A stretch of DNA of 64,000 nt, from NCBI GenBank assembly GCA_039090855.1, contig CM077006.1, positions 44,835,336 through 44,899,335 on the forward strand, in the 5' to 3' direction. The position numbers and the translations under genes were made by a program. Of this stretch, positions 12,501-27,500 are shown piece after piece. Every line of letters starts with the position of its first letter. Positions within the stretch are counted from its first letter, which is position 1. Source of the stretch: Macrothele yani (lineage: Eukaryota; Arthropoda; Arachnida; Araneae; Macrothelidae). The notes beneath the pieces were generated by a model, which worked only from the letters and a program-made list of their open reading frames with translations, had not been told where the DNA came from and searched no databases.

Positions 12501-15500
12501 TTTTTTTTTTTGATTGGAGGTTTAACGACCACCGTGAGCAACTCAATGGGCTATAAGCAGTCGCCCGTCCCTAATTTAGGGTCACTGGTTCCAGGGAAGG
12601 GAGAGAGCCAGTACCGTAAGACAAACACAACATCCATGCCTGACCGGGATTCGAACCCGGACCCCTTACGGACGAATGATCAGAGGCCAACGCCTTAGAC
12701 CACTGCGCCACCGGGGCGGCCATTTAAGTTTTACTGTCGACTTAAGAAATCTGTCGGACAGACTTTAAAGATGAATGTCTAGGAAAATCAACAATTTACA
12801 TATGGCATAAAGAATTTATGGATGGTCGCGAGTCTGCGGCTTTAATCGCATAAGGAGGAAGACCTTAAACGAGTGTTACAGAGATAAACATTGATACAAT
12901 AGGTGTTATTATACCGGAAGAGAGACACCTGTCAATTAGAGGTATCGAAGATATGGTTCACATTTTAAAACCATCAATTCACAGAATTTTAACCAAATAT
13001 TTGGGCATAAAACGAGTTTGTTCAGCTTGGGCTCCCCATTTCTTTTCATGTGCAGCCTAATGCAAGGCCACATTAGGCCAGTTCTTTCATTTCTTATTTG
13101 GAGAAAATGAATATTAAGCTGATGCCCCAACCTGCATATAGTCCAGACTTTCACCATGTGACTTCTGGTTGTTCCCCATTTTAAAAAGACATTACACAGG
13201 GTTCGTACTCTTTTTGGGGGAAAAAATTCAAGGACTTTCCAGGCCTTTTCCAGGCCATATACAAAAAATTCCAGGATGATTATTACGCTTTACAATATCA
13301 TGCTCAAATTATTTTTTAAAAGCAATTTCAGTTTTAAGTAATAAAAATGATGAAAGATGCAAATGAATGAGTGTGCTTTTTTACCCATTACATTTCTTTT
13401 TAATGTTTTTAATTGCCGAATTACCCAATAATGCTAAATTGAATCATGATGCAATTACCACAAGGCTACTATTCAGAAAATCCTTTCCCTCAATCAGAAA
13501 ATGATTAATTCAATCAGTCATTTTAGCTGCATCACTATACTGCACTATCTTCCATGTAATCAGACTATTATTGATAACAACTGAAATTATTATAAAATAA
13601 AGTGAGGGCAGATTCAGAATTTAAGAATGGGGAGGGCGCACGTCTAACAGAGGACTGGTAAAAAAATCTCTGAGATTTATTTCCTCCAAAAAACACGGTG
13701 GTAAAACATGGAGGACCCATAAGGGGAGATGGGGTGCTTGCCTCTCAGAGTACATCACAAACAGCAGTTCTGAAGTACTGCTGTGTGGATCACTGAAAAG
13801 TTTGGGCAAATGTAAGACAAAACGTGGAGTTGCAAATCCATAAGTGAAAAAAGTGTGATGTCTGAAAACAAGAAACGTGAGACAAAGCAAAGCACTTATC
13901 TACTTACTCAACCCCCCCCTTTTTGAAATGGGGCATGTGCTTGTTATGCCCACAGGTGGATTCTAGCTCTGATAAAAAGTGTTTCCATACATGGGAATGA
14001 TTTTTTTTTTTTAACATTCCCAATGACTGCCACTGGTGGCTGCATATTGGGATGTGACTTTGAAGGCAATGAAAATCTTAATTACTAGACAGAATATGTT
14101 CCAGACTTGAGGAAAATTTTCCCCAATTGTAGTACAGTTATGTTAAATCAAAAAGCATAAGCCACGGAATCACTATGCACCTCAAGAAATGATTCGGGAG
14201 TGGACGATCATAGAAGGGTGAACCAATAGAGTTTAAAACAGAAAGTGTAATTTTAGGAACATGGCGACAAATTTCAAATAAGTTTCATCATAGAAGTCAG
14301 AAAGTCCTGGCCCACCACCCAACCCAAAAGAATCTAACCACCTTTATGTCTACCAGTACACTTGCCTCATATTACTTTCCAAAAATTATTTTTCATATCA
14401 AACAAGATTGCCTCAATTTACTTATATTTTTTTAAATCAAAATCACTGCTAAACTAAATTTATGAAGTGCTACCCCAAAATGTGGAACTAGCTAAACTAT
14501 TTATAAAAACCTTAAACATAAAACAATTTCAGTTTTTTATTGGTGTAAATTAGGATATTCTTAAGTATTTTACATAAATGAAAAATGATGAGCATAAGGA
14601 ATCTCTACCTCCAGTTAAGCTTCAATCATAACCAGAATCAGAATAACCAATTTTGGTTCAACTCCCAAAACATAAGACATCTTAATTATATGAATTAAGT
14701 TTTTAAAAGCTTTTTTTTTTAAATTGAAGTTTATCAGTTATATAAACCAAAATCTGATCAATGCATTAAGGACAATTGATTGAATTGTTTTGGCCACAAA
14801 TTCATAGTAAAATGTACAGCAAAAATATGTTTTAGGAGCCCATGAGTATTTACTGTACAAGTATATATAAGGTTTTATATTACTTACCAAAGTTTTAGTC
14901 CAATAAGAAGCCCAATTGTGGAAGTTAGTTGCAGAAAGTTATAAGTTTTTGGAACAGAAGAGTTCATTAGTCTATTTACATGAACTTCATATGAAAAACA
15001 CTAAATAATTATGAAGATATAAGATCAAAACTGGTTTGAAGTTCAACATGCTTCAAAGAAAAAAAAGTTCATTTCTATTGTAAATTGTACAAATATAAAA
15101 ATTTTATGTTTTAGTATTAATTCTCTATATGCTTGGAAGATACCACAAATATGGAGTATCAATGGATGGTTATACAGATTTAAGATTGCTGACTTTGGTT
15201 TCAAGTTCCATATCCATTTTTTTAAGTACTGCTCTTTTCTCATGAGCAGTTTTTCTAAAGCCATTAGATTTTACAATGTATGTAATGTTATTTGTAGTTT
15301 CAGCTTTTAAAGCTAAATCATCAGCAGAGTTAAGTAATTCTTTGACTTCTCCTTCAATGAGTTTCCTTTTCTTTCTTATGCTATCAATTTCATCTAAAAT
15401 AGCTTTCCTTTTTCCACATATGGCTGCTTTTTCCTTTTCTTTGGACTTATCATCCAAATAATGTATGTATTTTTGCCTTGCAGCTCCAACTGATAACAGA

Positions 15501-18500
15501 AGGGATTTTGAGATATTTACCTTATCAATACCACCTACATAGGATATATGATCATAAATAATTCTCTGTGCTACAATTGACTCCTCTCTCATGTTTTCTA
15601 CAATGAGCTCCTTATTGACTGAGAAACCCCTCTCAACAGAAGCTTGCCCATGTGACAACAGTAAAAGAAGTTTCACAACTTTCCACAGTTCACTAAAAGC
15701 TTTAGTAGAAGACATGTACTCATACAATAATGTGTCTACTCTTTGTTGTTTATCTTCTGGATCAAAGTTTATGAATGAAGATTTTACTGCTGCAACACTG
15801 GTCACTAATTCCTTAAACTGCCATATTACACCATCACATAATTCTGGTTGTATTCTATGAGCATCAACAAGAAGTATGAGAATGGATGTTAGATTCTTAA
15901 TACAAGTCTCACTATTTTTTGACATCAACGAGGATCTAAACACTTCATGTGGCGAACAAGGGAGTACTTAAGTGGATTTTTCCAATAGCTTCACAACTAG
16001 CTTTTGCAAAAATATTCGGCATTCCATTCTAAACTCCATAAGTTTACACTCACTAATGTTCTTAGCACTTAATTCTTTCAATACCTTCTCTGTTTGAAAC
16101 CCAACATCAATTTCTTTATAGTGACAACACTGAGATGCATCTGTAAGGTCTACTTGTAACAGCTTTAAGGCAGAGTTATCTTCTGCCATTACGGTTCTTT
16201 TAACAAAGCGATTCATCATATTTCTTATCATCTTTTCAAGATCTGTGGCCATAAAAGGCATCATTGGCTTATCTGACTGATATGCCTTGAGAAATGGTAC
16301 CAGCTGTTTTGAAACTGAATTGAAGAAATGCAGTTTAGCCAAAACAAAAGGATCTTTAGTGAAAGTTTTGATAGCATCAAATGATACAGTGTGTGGATTC
16401 TTGATGCACTTCTTTTCAACTTGGTTAGCATAATTTTCAATGTCTGCCCAAATGCTTGCTCGCAGGCAGGAGTATTTTCTAGTCACCTGTGTGGGCAGAA
16501 TTTTAATGGCATCTTACTGGCTAAAATTATTTTAGAAAAATCTTCCCTCCTTGTAGGTGAATCTTTAAAAAGTCTAAATAATGATGAAAGCAACTTTTGA
16601 ATTTCCCACCCTGTTGCTGAGGCTCCATGTCGAAAGGCATTGTTTACAATGTGAAGTTCACAGCTCCCTGTGTTTAGGAGTTGGACATTTGAGTCGGCAC
16701 TAAGTGTTGATTGCAGCATATCAAAAAACTTCCAATTAACATTGGGTCCATCCATTGATAACTGCACAATGTTACACAGTGGGAGGCACGCCATGCATTC
16801 AAGAAATTTTTCCATCATTATGTCTGCACTAGCATGACCCAAAAAAACTGATGACAAATATCTGGTTGAAACTGTTCCTTTTCCCCATAAACGAACATGT
16901 ATATCCATTTGTTTTGACTGACTAAACTTGTTTAAACTTTCGTCAAACAAAATCACAAAATTTTCATTTTCAGTTTTGACTTCCTGAACCAACACTGATT
17001 TAAAGTGAGGTGCCAAACCAAAGCAACAAATGTAGGAACATTTTTTTTCGCCACAGCTGAAGTTTCCAGCAATTCTGCTGTCAGAAAACATTAGGCGGAA
17101 TAAAACATCATTACCTGCACAAGACCTGTAAGAGTAATGGGATTTAACCACTTTCAAACACCACAATGCTTCTGCTTTAATGGTTGCATTTTTTTCAAGA
17201 GGAATATGCAGAGGATTAGATGTGGATGCAATAGGCTGTACTTGTTTATCACTTGATACACATAGCAATTTATCAACAGTTAGCGGAACATTTTTACAGC
17301 TTTCTGTCAACATACTATGTTTTTTTCTTTCATGTGGCTTCTTAAAGCGGATTCCCCCATATTCGAAACATCTATTATTTTAATGCATAAAATGCATTTT
17401 GCAACATGGCAATTGCTTTCATCTTTTTTAATCCATCCAGCATATTTAGGATTTATTAGCCAAAGATCACTAAAAGTACACTTACCCATATTTAATGGGG
17501 AGGGGGAGATGAAAAAAATGGGTAAATCAACTGAAACAGTAAATGAAAACCAAAAAAATATCTAAGATCAGGAACCACACTGAATTTGAATGACTGTCTG
17601 ACACAAAGGAAAGCACACAACTAAAAATTGAGAATTTCCTCTGAGTAAGGGGCTACACATGTGACCAATTACTATAGGCCAGATTTTAAGTAATTAAAGA
17701 AAAGGGGGTCTTACTGCTATGTTCTTTCCTGCTCCCCCAGCTTTGTCCTTTAGGCAGCCTGGGTTGCAAATGCTTTGGCATTGATTTAGTCTTCATTCAA
17801 AACAAGGAAACAACACTTAGTGAAGTTACTGTTTTATGACCTGTCTGCCAATCAGTAGACAGAGTGTTGTGCTAAAAGACTGTTACAAAGCATCACCTCT
17901 TACAGCTGGGCTCCAAACCAGAGGAAAGGAAATGTTAACAAACACTTAGTGAAACTTTGTACTGGGTCTCCTCCTCCAAGTCTCAAATCTTTCATACTTA
18001 CCCAGCTGGAGAGTGGACGTAGGGCTTCAAGCTTGGAGAATGAATACTGCTCTTATATCTATGCCTTTGAATTTAATTTCGACCATTTTCAACAGGGTAG
18101 GTTCCTAGGTTGTACCTAACAGCATACTAAAATTGCGCCAAAATCCAACCCCTTTTACGTGAATTATCGTACGGACAAATGGAAAAAACCAAAGCATAAA
18201 CGTTTCTGCAACCTACAGTTCGAAAGGGTTAGTAATTTCTAAAATAAAAACATAACGAACAGCGTGAAAACTAGCTCATACACAGAATATTTGAAACTAC
18301 AGTATGCGCTCTCAATTATTAGGGATGATAGGGGGGAAGGGAATAGAACTGTCCATAATTAGCATGTTCTCGTTGCGCTAGGCGCTTAGCACTGCTGAAT
18401 TCCGTCAGACCCCCAATGGTCAAATGATTGAAATGTGCTGATGTTCATGGAATGAAATGGTTGATCAGCTATGATAACTGCATAAAAGTTCGAAGGGGGA

Positions 18501-21500
18501 GGAGGGGGCGATTTTTTTTACTTTATGCAACATTCTACATTACTCCAGTATTTATCTTGTCATCATCAACAATAGCAATGTAACTACCACTTACGATCGC
18601 GGATATCGGCCAACTGAAAATCTGCCATACAACTAAGGGATACAACACACAGGTATCCTGTTACAACGTATTGTAATTGAAAAAAAAAAAAAAGGTTTCA
18701 GAAATTAAAATCGAAAAAAAAAAAAACTTTCAGAAATTAATATCATCAAGTCATGGTGTTTCAAAAATCCGCTTTCCTTTATAATGTTTAAAAACATGTA
18801 ATGTTTTTTCTTTTTTATCTGTCGTGTATAATAAAAGTGGGTTGATTTTTTTATGGAATCAGACGTCCATATGTCTGATTGTCTTCGTCTGAGTTCACAC
18901 GTTAGCTACTGTGTACAAGTAGACCTATTTTTTCAGCTCAAAAATATGTAGTTTTGTATGTATTCACAGTATAACTCATTCCGTATTCCCACAGAACAAA
19001 ATTCAGCAGATACAAATGAAGAACATCAAGACCCACCCAACACCATGTTTCCGATTGTCTGCTGTTTATATTCAAGAAATGCGAATATGGATCAATGGTG
19101 AATGCAGCAACTATGGTTTTTTATTTATTACCAAGAAAAAAAAAAGGAGCCTGAAAGCTGTAAAGCTGAAACGGATATTTCTCCCCCTCCCGAAAACATT
19201 CCGATTAAGTTCAAACAGCAGGAGCACGCGTCCACGCACACTCAACCTTTGGAATGTCCTTCTTTTCATTTGGCACATCGCCATAAATCACCACCTGCAG
19301 CTCACTGAAGTGTCTTCCTCCTTCACACTAACTATAGGAGAAAACCTAAAAAAAAAAAAAAAAAAAGCTGCCCAATTTTCGACAAAATGACCAAATTTAC
19401 GTCATAACGTTGCAATTTACTAAAATACGTTTATCTGCTGAATTTCGCCTAAATCCATTGAAAACTTTTTAATTATAGATTTTTTTATTAAAACAGTAAC
19501 TCAGACATCTGAATAAAAATGTATGTTTGTAATTAAAATAGAGTCCATATCATCACAGAAACAAAATTTAAGGATCACTCTGTTTAAATAAACCATGGCA
19601 TCTAAAAAAATAATTTGCTTGCTTTTCCCGTAATTTATAATTGCCGTTTCTTTTTTTTCAATCCGATTTTGCAACGGAGGTTTTTTTTTTTTTTTTTTTT
19701 TTTTTGCATCTGCTAAAGTTTCAAACGGAATTTGGCGAAATTTGCACTAGAACTTTATTGTGCTGTATTTTAACCACTGTAAAAATTTTACTGTGTTATT
19801 TTCAAAATTCCGGAAAATGGATTTCTCAAAATATCTCTTAGTCCTTTTGAGCCGTGGAAGTGATAAACAGGTGCTTGCTTTCTTCCTAACCAAGGGCTTC
19901 GGATCAGCGCTCCCAGCTGTCAATCAACCGTTGCTATGGTAACACACTTTCTGCTCAAGGCTCACTGTCTAAAGAGGCACACATAATAAAAATTTCCAAT
20001 ACTAACTTTTTAAGTTTTAAACCGATTCAAATGGAATTTTGGGAGTGAGCTTCTGTAATCCAATTATAGTAAATGTAAAAATTTCAGCCACTTTTGTGAA
20101 AAATTCGCAAAGATAGTTTTCTTATTTTTTATCATAAGTAGCCGAAGTCTCTTGAGGGGTGGGCCGGAAGCAAGCGTCTTAATGCAATAAACAAGGAGCA
20201 AATGAATGTGTTGTTCAGGCATACTCTTCACTGGTGGGTGCCAGCTGACTTGGTAAACACGCGACCCCCTTGCAAATGCTAAATGTCTCTTCTTTCCCCT
20301 TCTGTTGTTCTCAGTAGTTGTCGGACGGACATCAAGCTCAGGGCTAGAGAATGCATCAAGCTCCCCTTCCCTAACAGACCTGCTAGTAATCATCCAATTT
20401 TATTGCACTGGAAGTAGTGCTTTCCCCCCCCCCAGCCAAATTAGGATTTGGGCACATCCAAAACACCACTGTTGCCGGCGGTTTCTTTGAGAACAGAGGA
20501 GAGGAACTTAAAAAATGAAGGGGTAACAGCCAGTAACACGATTTCCTAAAAGGGCATTTTTTTTAAGCACTAATTTCAAATTTCAAGGCTTTTCAAGACA
20601 GCATTAAAAAAATACCGTTTTTCCAGGATATTCCAGGCCTTGAAAACGTAATCATGATTTTCCAGGACTTTCCAGGTTTTCAAGCACGCGTGCGCACCCT
20701 GATTACAGGAACAACAATTTCAGACTGATCAACAACTTATTATGACTGTTGTGCAGGGGTGCTTCAACAACAGCATTTCAGAAGAAGAGTTCCAGAAGGC
20801 ATTCAAAAAGTGAGAGGAATGTTGGGACACCTGTATTCAATGAAACGGACAGTATTTCCAAAAAAAAAAAAAAAGAAAAAAAAAGAAGGCCACTTCTTTG
20901 ATAATTAAGGTATGCACATATTTTTTGATAAAAACATTCTCAGTTGTTTTGGGACAGCCCTTGTACATAACAGCTAGACATCACCTGTTTTTTACTTCAG
21001 GTTTCTGAAATGTATGCCAATGAAAGTGTTTGTGTACTTTCAAAACAAACTAATATTTACCAAGCGATTTTAATGTTCACAGTTGGTAACTAGCTTAAAA
21101 TCTAATATCCACATATGAGCAGTAATAAAAACCCTACCATATTTTGGAGAAATAGTGCCATTCATTAGACCAAGTTCCCAGGCTTTCTTTATAATGTCCA
21201 TAGGAAACTGAAAAGAAAAAAAGTTCACATAAAAGGATGAAATATATGTCACAATATTAAATAAGCACGTCAGTTTTTTATTACTCAATATACGATTTTA
21301 ACAGAAAGTGCCTTTTGCATTTTAGTCCTCACATGTTACAAAACAATAACTCAGAAGTAGAAGTCTAGTTTCTATATGACATTTCGAGAAAACATTTCCA
21401 TCAATGTCAGTTTTCTACAGTAAAAACTAGAGAAAATATCTTTGGTAAAATGAAGTGCCTAGTAATACATAAATTCTAAGTAATATTGCTAGGGAATTAA

Positions 21501-24500
21501 AATTTAACAGCATTTGGTAAAAAAAAAATAACCTTTTTATGGTAAACAAACTGACAAAAATAAAAATGAGTCCCAAAGAAGTAAAAGAAAAGAGAAACAG
21601 TGATGAATGCTATATTACCTCTCCAGTTTTGTCATGATGTGCAGCTTTAGGAATTATTACTTCCCTAGCAAACTTCCGTGCTGTTTCCTGTATCTCTTTC
21701 TGCTCTGATGTAAGCTCTATGAAAAAAAAAGCAGAAAATTTTTCAGAAGTTCCACAAAAAATACTTTCATGAAACACTTTATCTAAAGCAAAATCAAGCA
21801 CATATGTTTTTCTTTTTAGTTCCAAGCTACAAATTTTTATTACTGAGAATCTGAAGATATTGATTTTTAATAGTTCTCCATGAGAAAAGTGACCCTTTCA
21901 CATAATAATAATAACAGTTAATAATAATAATAACAGTAAAACTCATACAATCATTAAAAATTCTTTTGATTCACTATAATTATCACATGTATTTTTCAAA
22001 CAAAAATTTAGTTAACACTTTTGAATATTTATTATTCTGTAACTGGGTTTCTCATGAACATGTGGTCTAAACCAATTTGTAAAGGAAATATCAAGTTATT
22101 TTTATAATCTTAAAAATGATCAATGTGCACTCATTGTGTCACACACCAGACACTTTGCAGCATGCAGTGATGCAAAAAACATTTGGGGAGGGGTAGTACC
22201 TTTCACCATGGAGGAATAGCCTCCTTGGGCGCTGGTCCTCACCATCCCCAGGGACAAGTGAAGCACAATATATGTTCTATGAACACTTAGCCTCTCCTTG
22301 TCTAAAACCATCCATGCATGGTGAAGAGCCACACCCTTCCCGAGGTAGCCCTGTTCAAGATAGCAAAACAGGGCGGATCTAGAAGAGTAAACCTCGAAAA
22401 AATATCCCCTTGTCTAAGGTGTGAGCAACCATGCCAAAAGACAGCATCAGAGGATGTGGCTAAGGGTTATTAGTCATGAACATGTGCCCATCAGGAAGTG
22501 GTGACACCTGATGGAAGAAAACGTTTTCATAGTGTGCAAAGCTCTGCTATGAAAAACAAAACACATACTTGATAACTTGTGAGATGATGATGAATAATAA
22601 AACTAAAACTCCATATACACCAAAGAGGATAGCAATGGAGGTTGGTGCTATTCCTAACCATGAACAGCCTCAAACTGGGTTGAGCATTTCCGGCTGCTCT
22701 TCTCAGTTTAACGGTATTACCGGAAAATTGTGACCTCAAAACTTTGTTGCCACCGCAGATAGCGTTTCGACTGCTTGTATTCAGCCAACCACTAAAGCAG
22801 GTTTCGCACGACAGCGCATCAAATGGACTACTGAAATGAACAAAGATGTGATGTGGTGCCACATGAGATGTACAAATTTAGAAGCGAATATGACAACCTA
22901 TAGGTCAAGACTTCATCATATGTTTTTGGATATGCATCCAGAACTGAAAATGAGAGTGAGTGAACAAAATATAGTGGATCGCAGAAGAGCTATCGTCACC
23001 AGGAACCTTCTGTCTGCTATAGAAATACAAGAAATAAAAGATCACATAACAGTGGAACTCACCCAGAACAACTGTCAACAAACAAATAACAATAAAGAAC
23101 AGGGAAATAGCAAGCATCTTCCTCCTGAAAAAACAGAAACTTGCAATACATTAGTTAATATATCAGTACAAGATGCTCAGAATTGTGAACATAACTACCT
23201 ACTGAAACATGAAACTGAACACCATTTTAACACAGCTTTAACAGAATTTTCAGGAACAGACCCTTGCACTAGACATGGAATTCCTAAATTGGTGCCAACT
23301 TGCAAGGTTAAACAAATTCTAGGCCACCTAAATGAGAGTGTTTTGCCCAGTTATCTTCAAACTAGCAAGCAACTTGAACAACTTCATCTACTCATTTATT
23401 GCACTGCTGTTGCTACCACTAGAACAACAGGAATGAAGACAAGAACACAGGAAAGTCAGAATAAGTGGAACCAAAACCCAAAGAAACCTAAATGGAGGAT
23501 ATGATTAGAAAAGAAAGTTAGCAATATCAGGAAAGCAATTGGACAACTCACCCAATACAAAAGAATAATACAAACAAATAAATTAAAAAAAAAAGTAGCT
23601 AAGCTTTTAAAACTAAAAGATATTGAGAAGTTAGATAATTCTGATTTAACTGCTGCTATTGACAAACATACACAATAGCTTGGTGTATATTCAAAATGCA
23701 TAAGAAGATACAAAGAGTGCTATGAGCGTAAAACCCAAAATGCCCATTTTTATAGGAATCAAAAAGCTTTTTACAGAACCTTGCAAGATAAGATTAACAG
23801 TTATAATGAAGGAGTACCAACCCTAACAGGCATTACAGAGTTTTGGTCTAAAATATGGGAAAAGGCAGAGAGCTTCAATAAAACAGCAAGCTTGATTGCA
23901 GAAGAAAAAAAGGTATTATGAAAGCATAACAGACATGCCAAACACTTGCATTTCTGTGAGCGACTTGGCTGGAGCTGAGCTGTTAAAGAAACCAGAAACT
24001 GGAAAGCCTCAGGACCTGATCATATCCAAAACTTTTGGTACAAAAAATTGACTGTTACGCATGCTTATATAGCCCAAGGGATGTAAGGTCAGGTGATGCG
24101 TAACATCACAGCCTCTCCTTGACAAATGTCAACCCCACCTTCTCGTGGTGCATCCTGTTCCCACTAAAGGGGCTCTGACGACCGCCAATAGCGGTATAAC
24201 TATACCATCGGGATCAGAGGAAATGCTATCCCACACTCACCAACCCGCTTGGCCAGCGTGGTGAGTTATGGCCAAACACCTCCAAAATGACTCTACAACT
24301 TAAATCTTGGCCCTCAGTCTCCGGCAGCTGGAATGTACCTGGCCAAGGCAGCGGCCAGTGCGACATGAAGGCAGAGGGTGCTAAGAATCCCCGGAGGACC
24401 AAACTAGGCTGCCATTTGATGCTGACCTTGGCTACCTATAACGGACGCTCCCTATCTTCTGATTCAAGGCTTCTTGAATTGGAAGAGGAACTACAAAGGA

Positions 24501-27500
24501 TCAAGTGGGACATCGTCGGGCTAAGTGAGGTAAGGAGAAAAGGAGAAGATCTCATTGAACTGAAAAGTGGACATCTCTTCTATTATCGTGGGACAGATAC
24601 TGGCAGAACTAGTGGTGTTGGATTTATAATAAACAAGAAACTGAAGGATAAAGTGGTAGAAGTTGAAAGTTCCTCTGACAGAGCTGCACGACTCGTTATC
24701 CAACTCTCGAGAAGATACCAGGCTCAGATTATTCAAACTTATGCACCCACCACAAGTCATCCTGAAGAAGAAATTGAAGAATTTTATGAGGAAATTCGTC
24801 ATCTAAATAATAAAGGTAAGCAGCACTTGAAGATAATTATGGGAGATTTCAATGCAAAAATAGGGCAACGGCAACAGAATGAAACTTCAGTAGGTAAATT
24901 CGGTCACGGCAACAGAAACCAGCGTGGAAATACTCTCGTTGAGTTTGCAGAGGCAGAAGGATTTTTCATCTTGAACTCCTTTTTCAAGAAAAAGCCACAC
25001 AGGAAATGGACATGGAGACATCCAATTGGGACGACAAGTGAAATTGATTTTATTATGTGTAACAAAAAATTCGTCATCGAAGACTGCAGTGTGCTGAACA
25101 AGTTCAACACAGGTAGTGACCATAGATTGGTGAGATGTAAGATGCACCTCAACACTAAACTGGAACGTGGCAAGCTCATAAGACAAACAAAATGTATTGA
25201 CATAACCAACCTTAAAAAACACCATAATACTTTCAAGTTGGAACTGAAGAACAGATTCTCTGCTTTAGAAGGCCTAACATCGGAAGAAGTGGATATTTCG
25301 GAAGTTAACAGAAAAGTAACCAAAGCTCTAATGGAAACAGCAACAAAATTAGCTGGGTTCCAAAGTGGAATATATAGAGCTATGCAAGACAACACGAAAA
25401 AGTATCACTGAAGACGTAAGGAAATTCAACTGTGGGCTAGTGAGGAAAGCAATTGAAAACAACCAAAGCCTTAAGATAGCAAAGGGACATCTCAGTAAGG
25501 GAAGAAAACAGATTATGGCTCTGAGAAAAGAAGATGGTTCTATAACAAGAAATAGAGGCGAAATTTTGACAAGAGTGAAAGATTTCTACTCCAAATTATA
25601 TGAAAGGGATGATACATGTACTCCAGACATCATGAAAGGTACCAGAGTTCTTCCAGTCCTCCCAGCAGAAGTTGCTCATGCAATCAAGAACATGAAGCGA
25701 GGGAAAGCTCCAGGAGAAGATGGAATTACTATAGACATCATACAAGAAGCAAGTGGAGAAATTGAAACAGTACTCGCCCAAATTTTCACTCGATGCCTTA
25801 ATGAAGGGAAGATTCCTGAGGATTGGAACACCGCTACAATGATCCTGCTACATAAAAAAGGTGACATTGAGGATCTTAGGAACAACAGACCTATCAGCCT
25901 CCTATCAGTGGTTTATAAAATCTTCACTAAAGTTCTTTCACACCGCTTGAAGGTAACACTGGACATGGCTCAACCGAGAGAACAAGCTGGATTCAGGAGT
26001 GGCTACAGCACAATAGATCATATCCACGTACTGAGAGAACTGATTGAAAGAGCGAGGGAATATGAACTTCCATTGTGCATGGCTTTTATCGATTATGAAA
26101 AAGCCTTTGATTCGGTGAAACCATCAGCAGTTACCACGGCTCTGAAATTCTGCATTGAAGATGCATACATTAATATTATTAATAACATCTATGAAAATGC
26201 AAGTGCAAAGATTCGGCTGTTTGAAAATACAACACACATAAAAATTGGAAAGGGAGTGAGACAAGGTGACACCATATCTCCGAAGCTCTTTAATGCCACA
26301 TTGGAAAATGTCTTTCAATCACTGAACTGGGAAAACAAAGGGATAAAGATTAATGGAGATTATCTAACCCACCTTCGTTTTGCTGATGACGTAGTCATTT
26401 TTGCAACTACCCCATCAGAGCTGCAGAGTATGATCCAGGAACTTGCTGACAAGAGTAAAGAAGTGGGATTAAAAATGAACTTTGAGAAGACAAAAGTGAT
26501 GTTCAATGCTTTTACAAGAAATGAAGATTTATCGATTGATGGAGAAAAACTGGAGATAACAGATACGTATGTTTATCTTGGACAGCAGATATCAAGTGAG
26601 GGTCACATTGATGAAGAAATTAATCGGCGTACAAAACTTGCCTGGAGAGCTTTTGGAAGAAACAGCATAATTTTCAAGAGCAATATGCCATTATGTCTTA
26701 AAAGAAAAGTGTTTGATCAATGCATCCTTCCAGTGCTTACGTATGGTGCAGAGACGTGGACCTTAACTAAAAGAGACATACAAAAGCTGCAGACAACTCA
26801 AAGAAGCATGGAGAGGTGCATGCTTGGTATAACCAGGAGAGATAAGAAGAGGAACTCGTGGATCCGAAAAATGACGAGAGTGGAAGACATCATGATCAGA
26901 GTTAAATCCCTGAAATGGCAATGGGCTGGACATACTGCCAGAAGGACAGACCATAGATGGACAGCCGAAATTTTAGATTGGATTGCAAGGGACAGGAAAA
27001 GACCCAGAAAAAGACCTCATGGGAGATGGGTGGATGAAATTCGTAAATATGCTGGAGTGACATGGAGGAGACTGGCACAAGACAGACCGTTGTGGAGGAA
27101 ACTTGGGAGACCTTCGTCCAGCAGTGGATTGATAATGGTTGACAATGATGATGATGATGATATAGCCCAATATTTCAATGAACTACTACAAAATCCTTCT
27201 AAAATTCCAACATTCTTTACAAAAGGAAAAACCTTTCTTTTACCATACATGCATACATACATATCACTAAGCTGTTCTCTGAGATTCAGAGGTTAGCTCC
27301 AAAAAGAAATACAAACTACCAGATATTTGTACTTACTGTTGTCGTATCAAACATCCCCATTTACAGCGATCTTGACATACAACTCGGGCTTCACTGATAT
27401 CCATTACACGTCATACACAAGATCTTTTATATTTCATACTCGTGATCTTTTTTTCATGCAGACACTCCTGAATCTGATCCACCCACGTCTTCCTTGGCCT

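Larger units (their letters stand above)
13197..20701 (-). mobile_element. hAT-1: decayed autonomous hAT element
   Basis: Ends CAGGGTTCGTAC and, reverse-complemented from 20701, CAGGGTGCGCACGCGTGCTT. Both are followed by repeated CTTGAAAA and CTGGAAAGTCCTGGAA words, typical of one hAT group. ATTACA is duplicated at both flanks, part of an 8-bp site. About 7.5 kb, inserted in the mariner transposase. Its transposase is on the minus strand at 15170-17489. Confidence 0.8.
12239..20963 (+). mobile_element. mariner-like element, split by a hAT insertion
   Basis: Termini: CTTAGCTTGTCCCAAAACAA at 12239 and, reverse-complemented from 20963, CAAGGGCTGTCCCAAAACAA. Both continue CTGAGAATNTTTTTATNAAA. 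TA flanks both ends. Without its inner insertions the element is about 1 kb. It contains SINE-A copy 1 and the hAT at 13197-20701. Confidence 0.85.

Noticed and set aside
12510..12698. Recurring protein [20 protein letters not shown]
   Set aside because: The same frame appears in almost every SINE-A copy; it is a translation of the SINE body, not a gene family.
24287..27296. Host gene for a craniofacial development protein 2-like protein
   Set aside because: Domain order, FADD polymerase motif, simple-repeat tail and 11-bp target duplication show an RTE retrotransposon.
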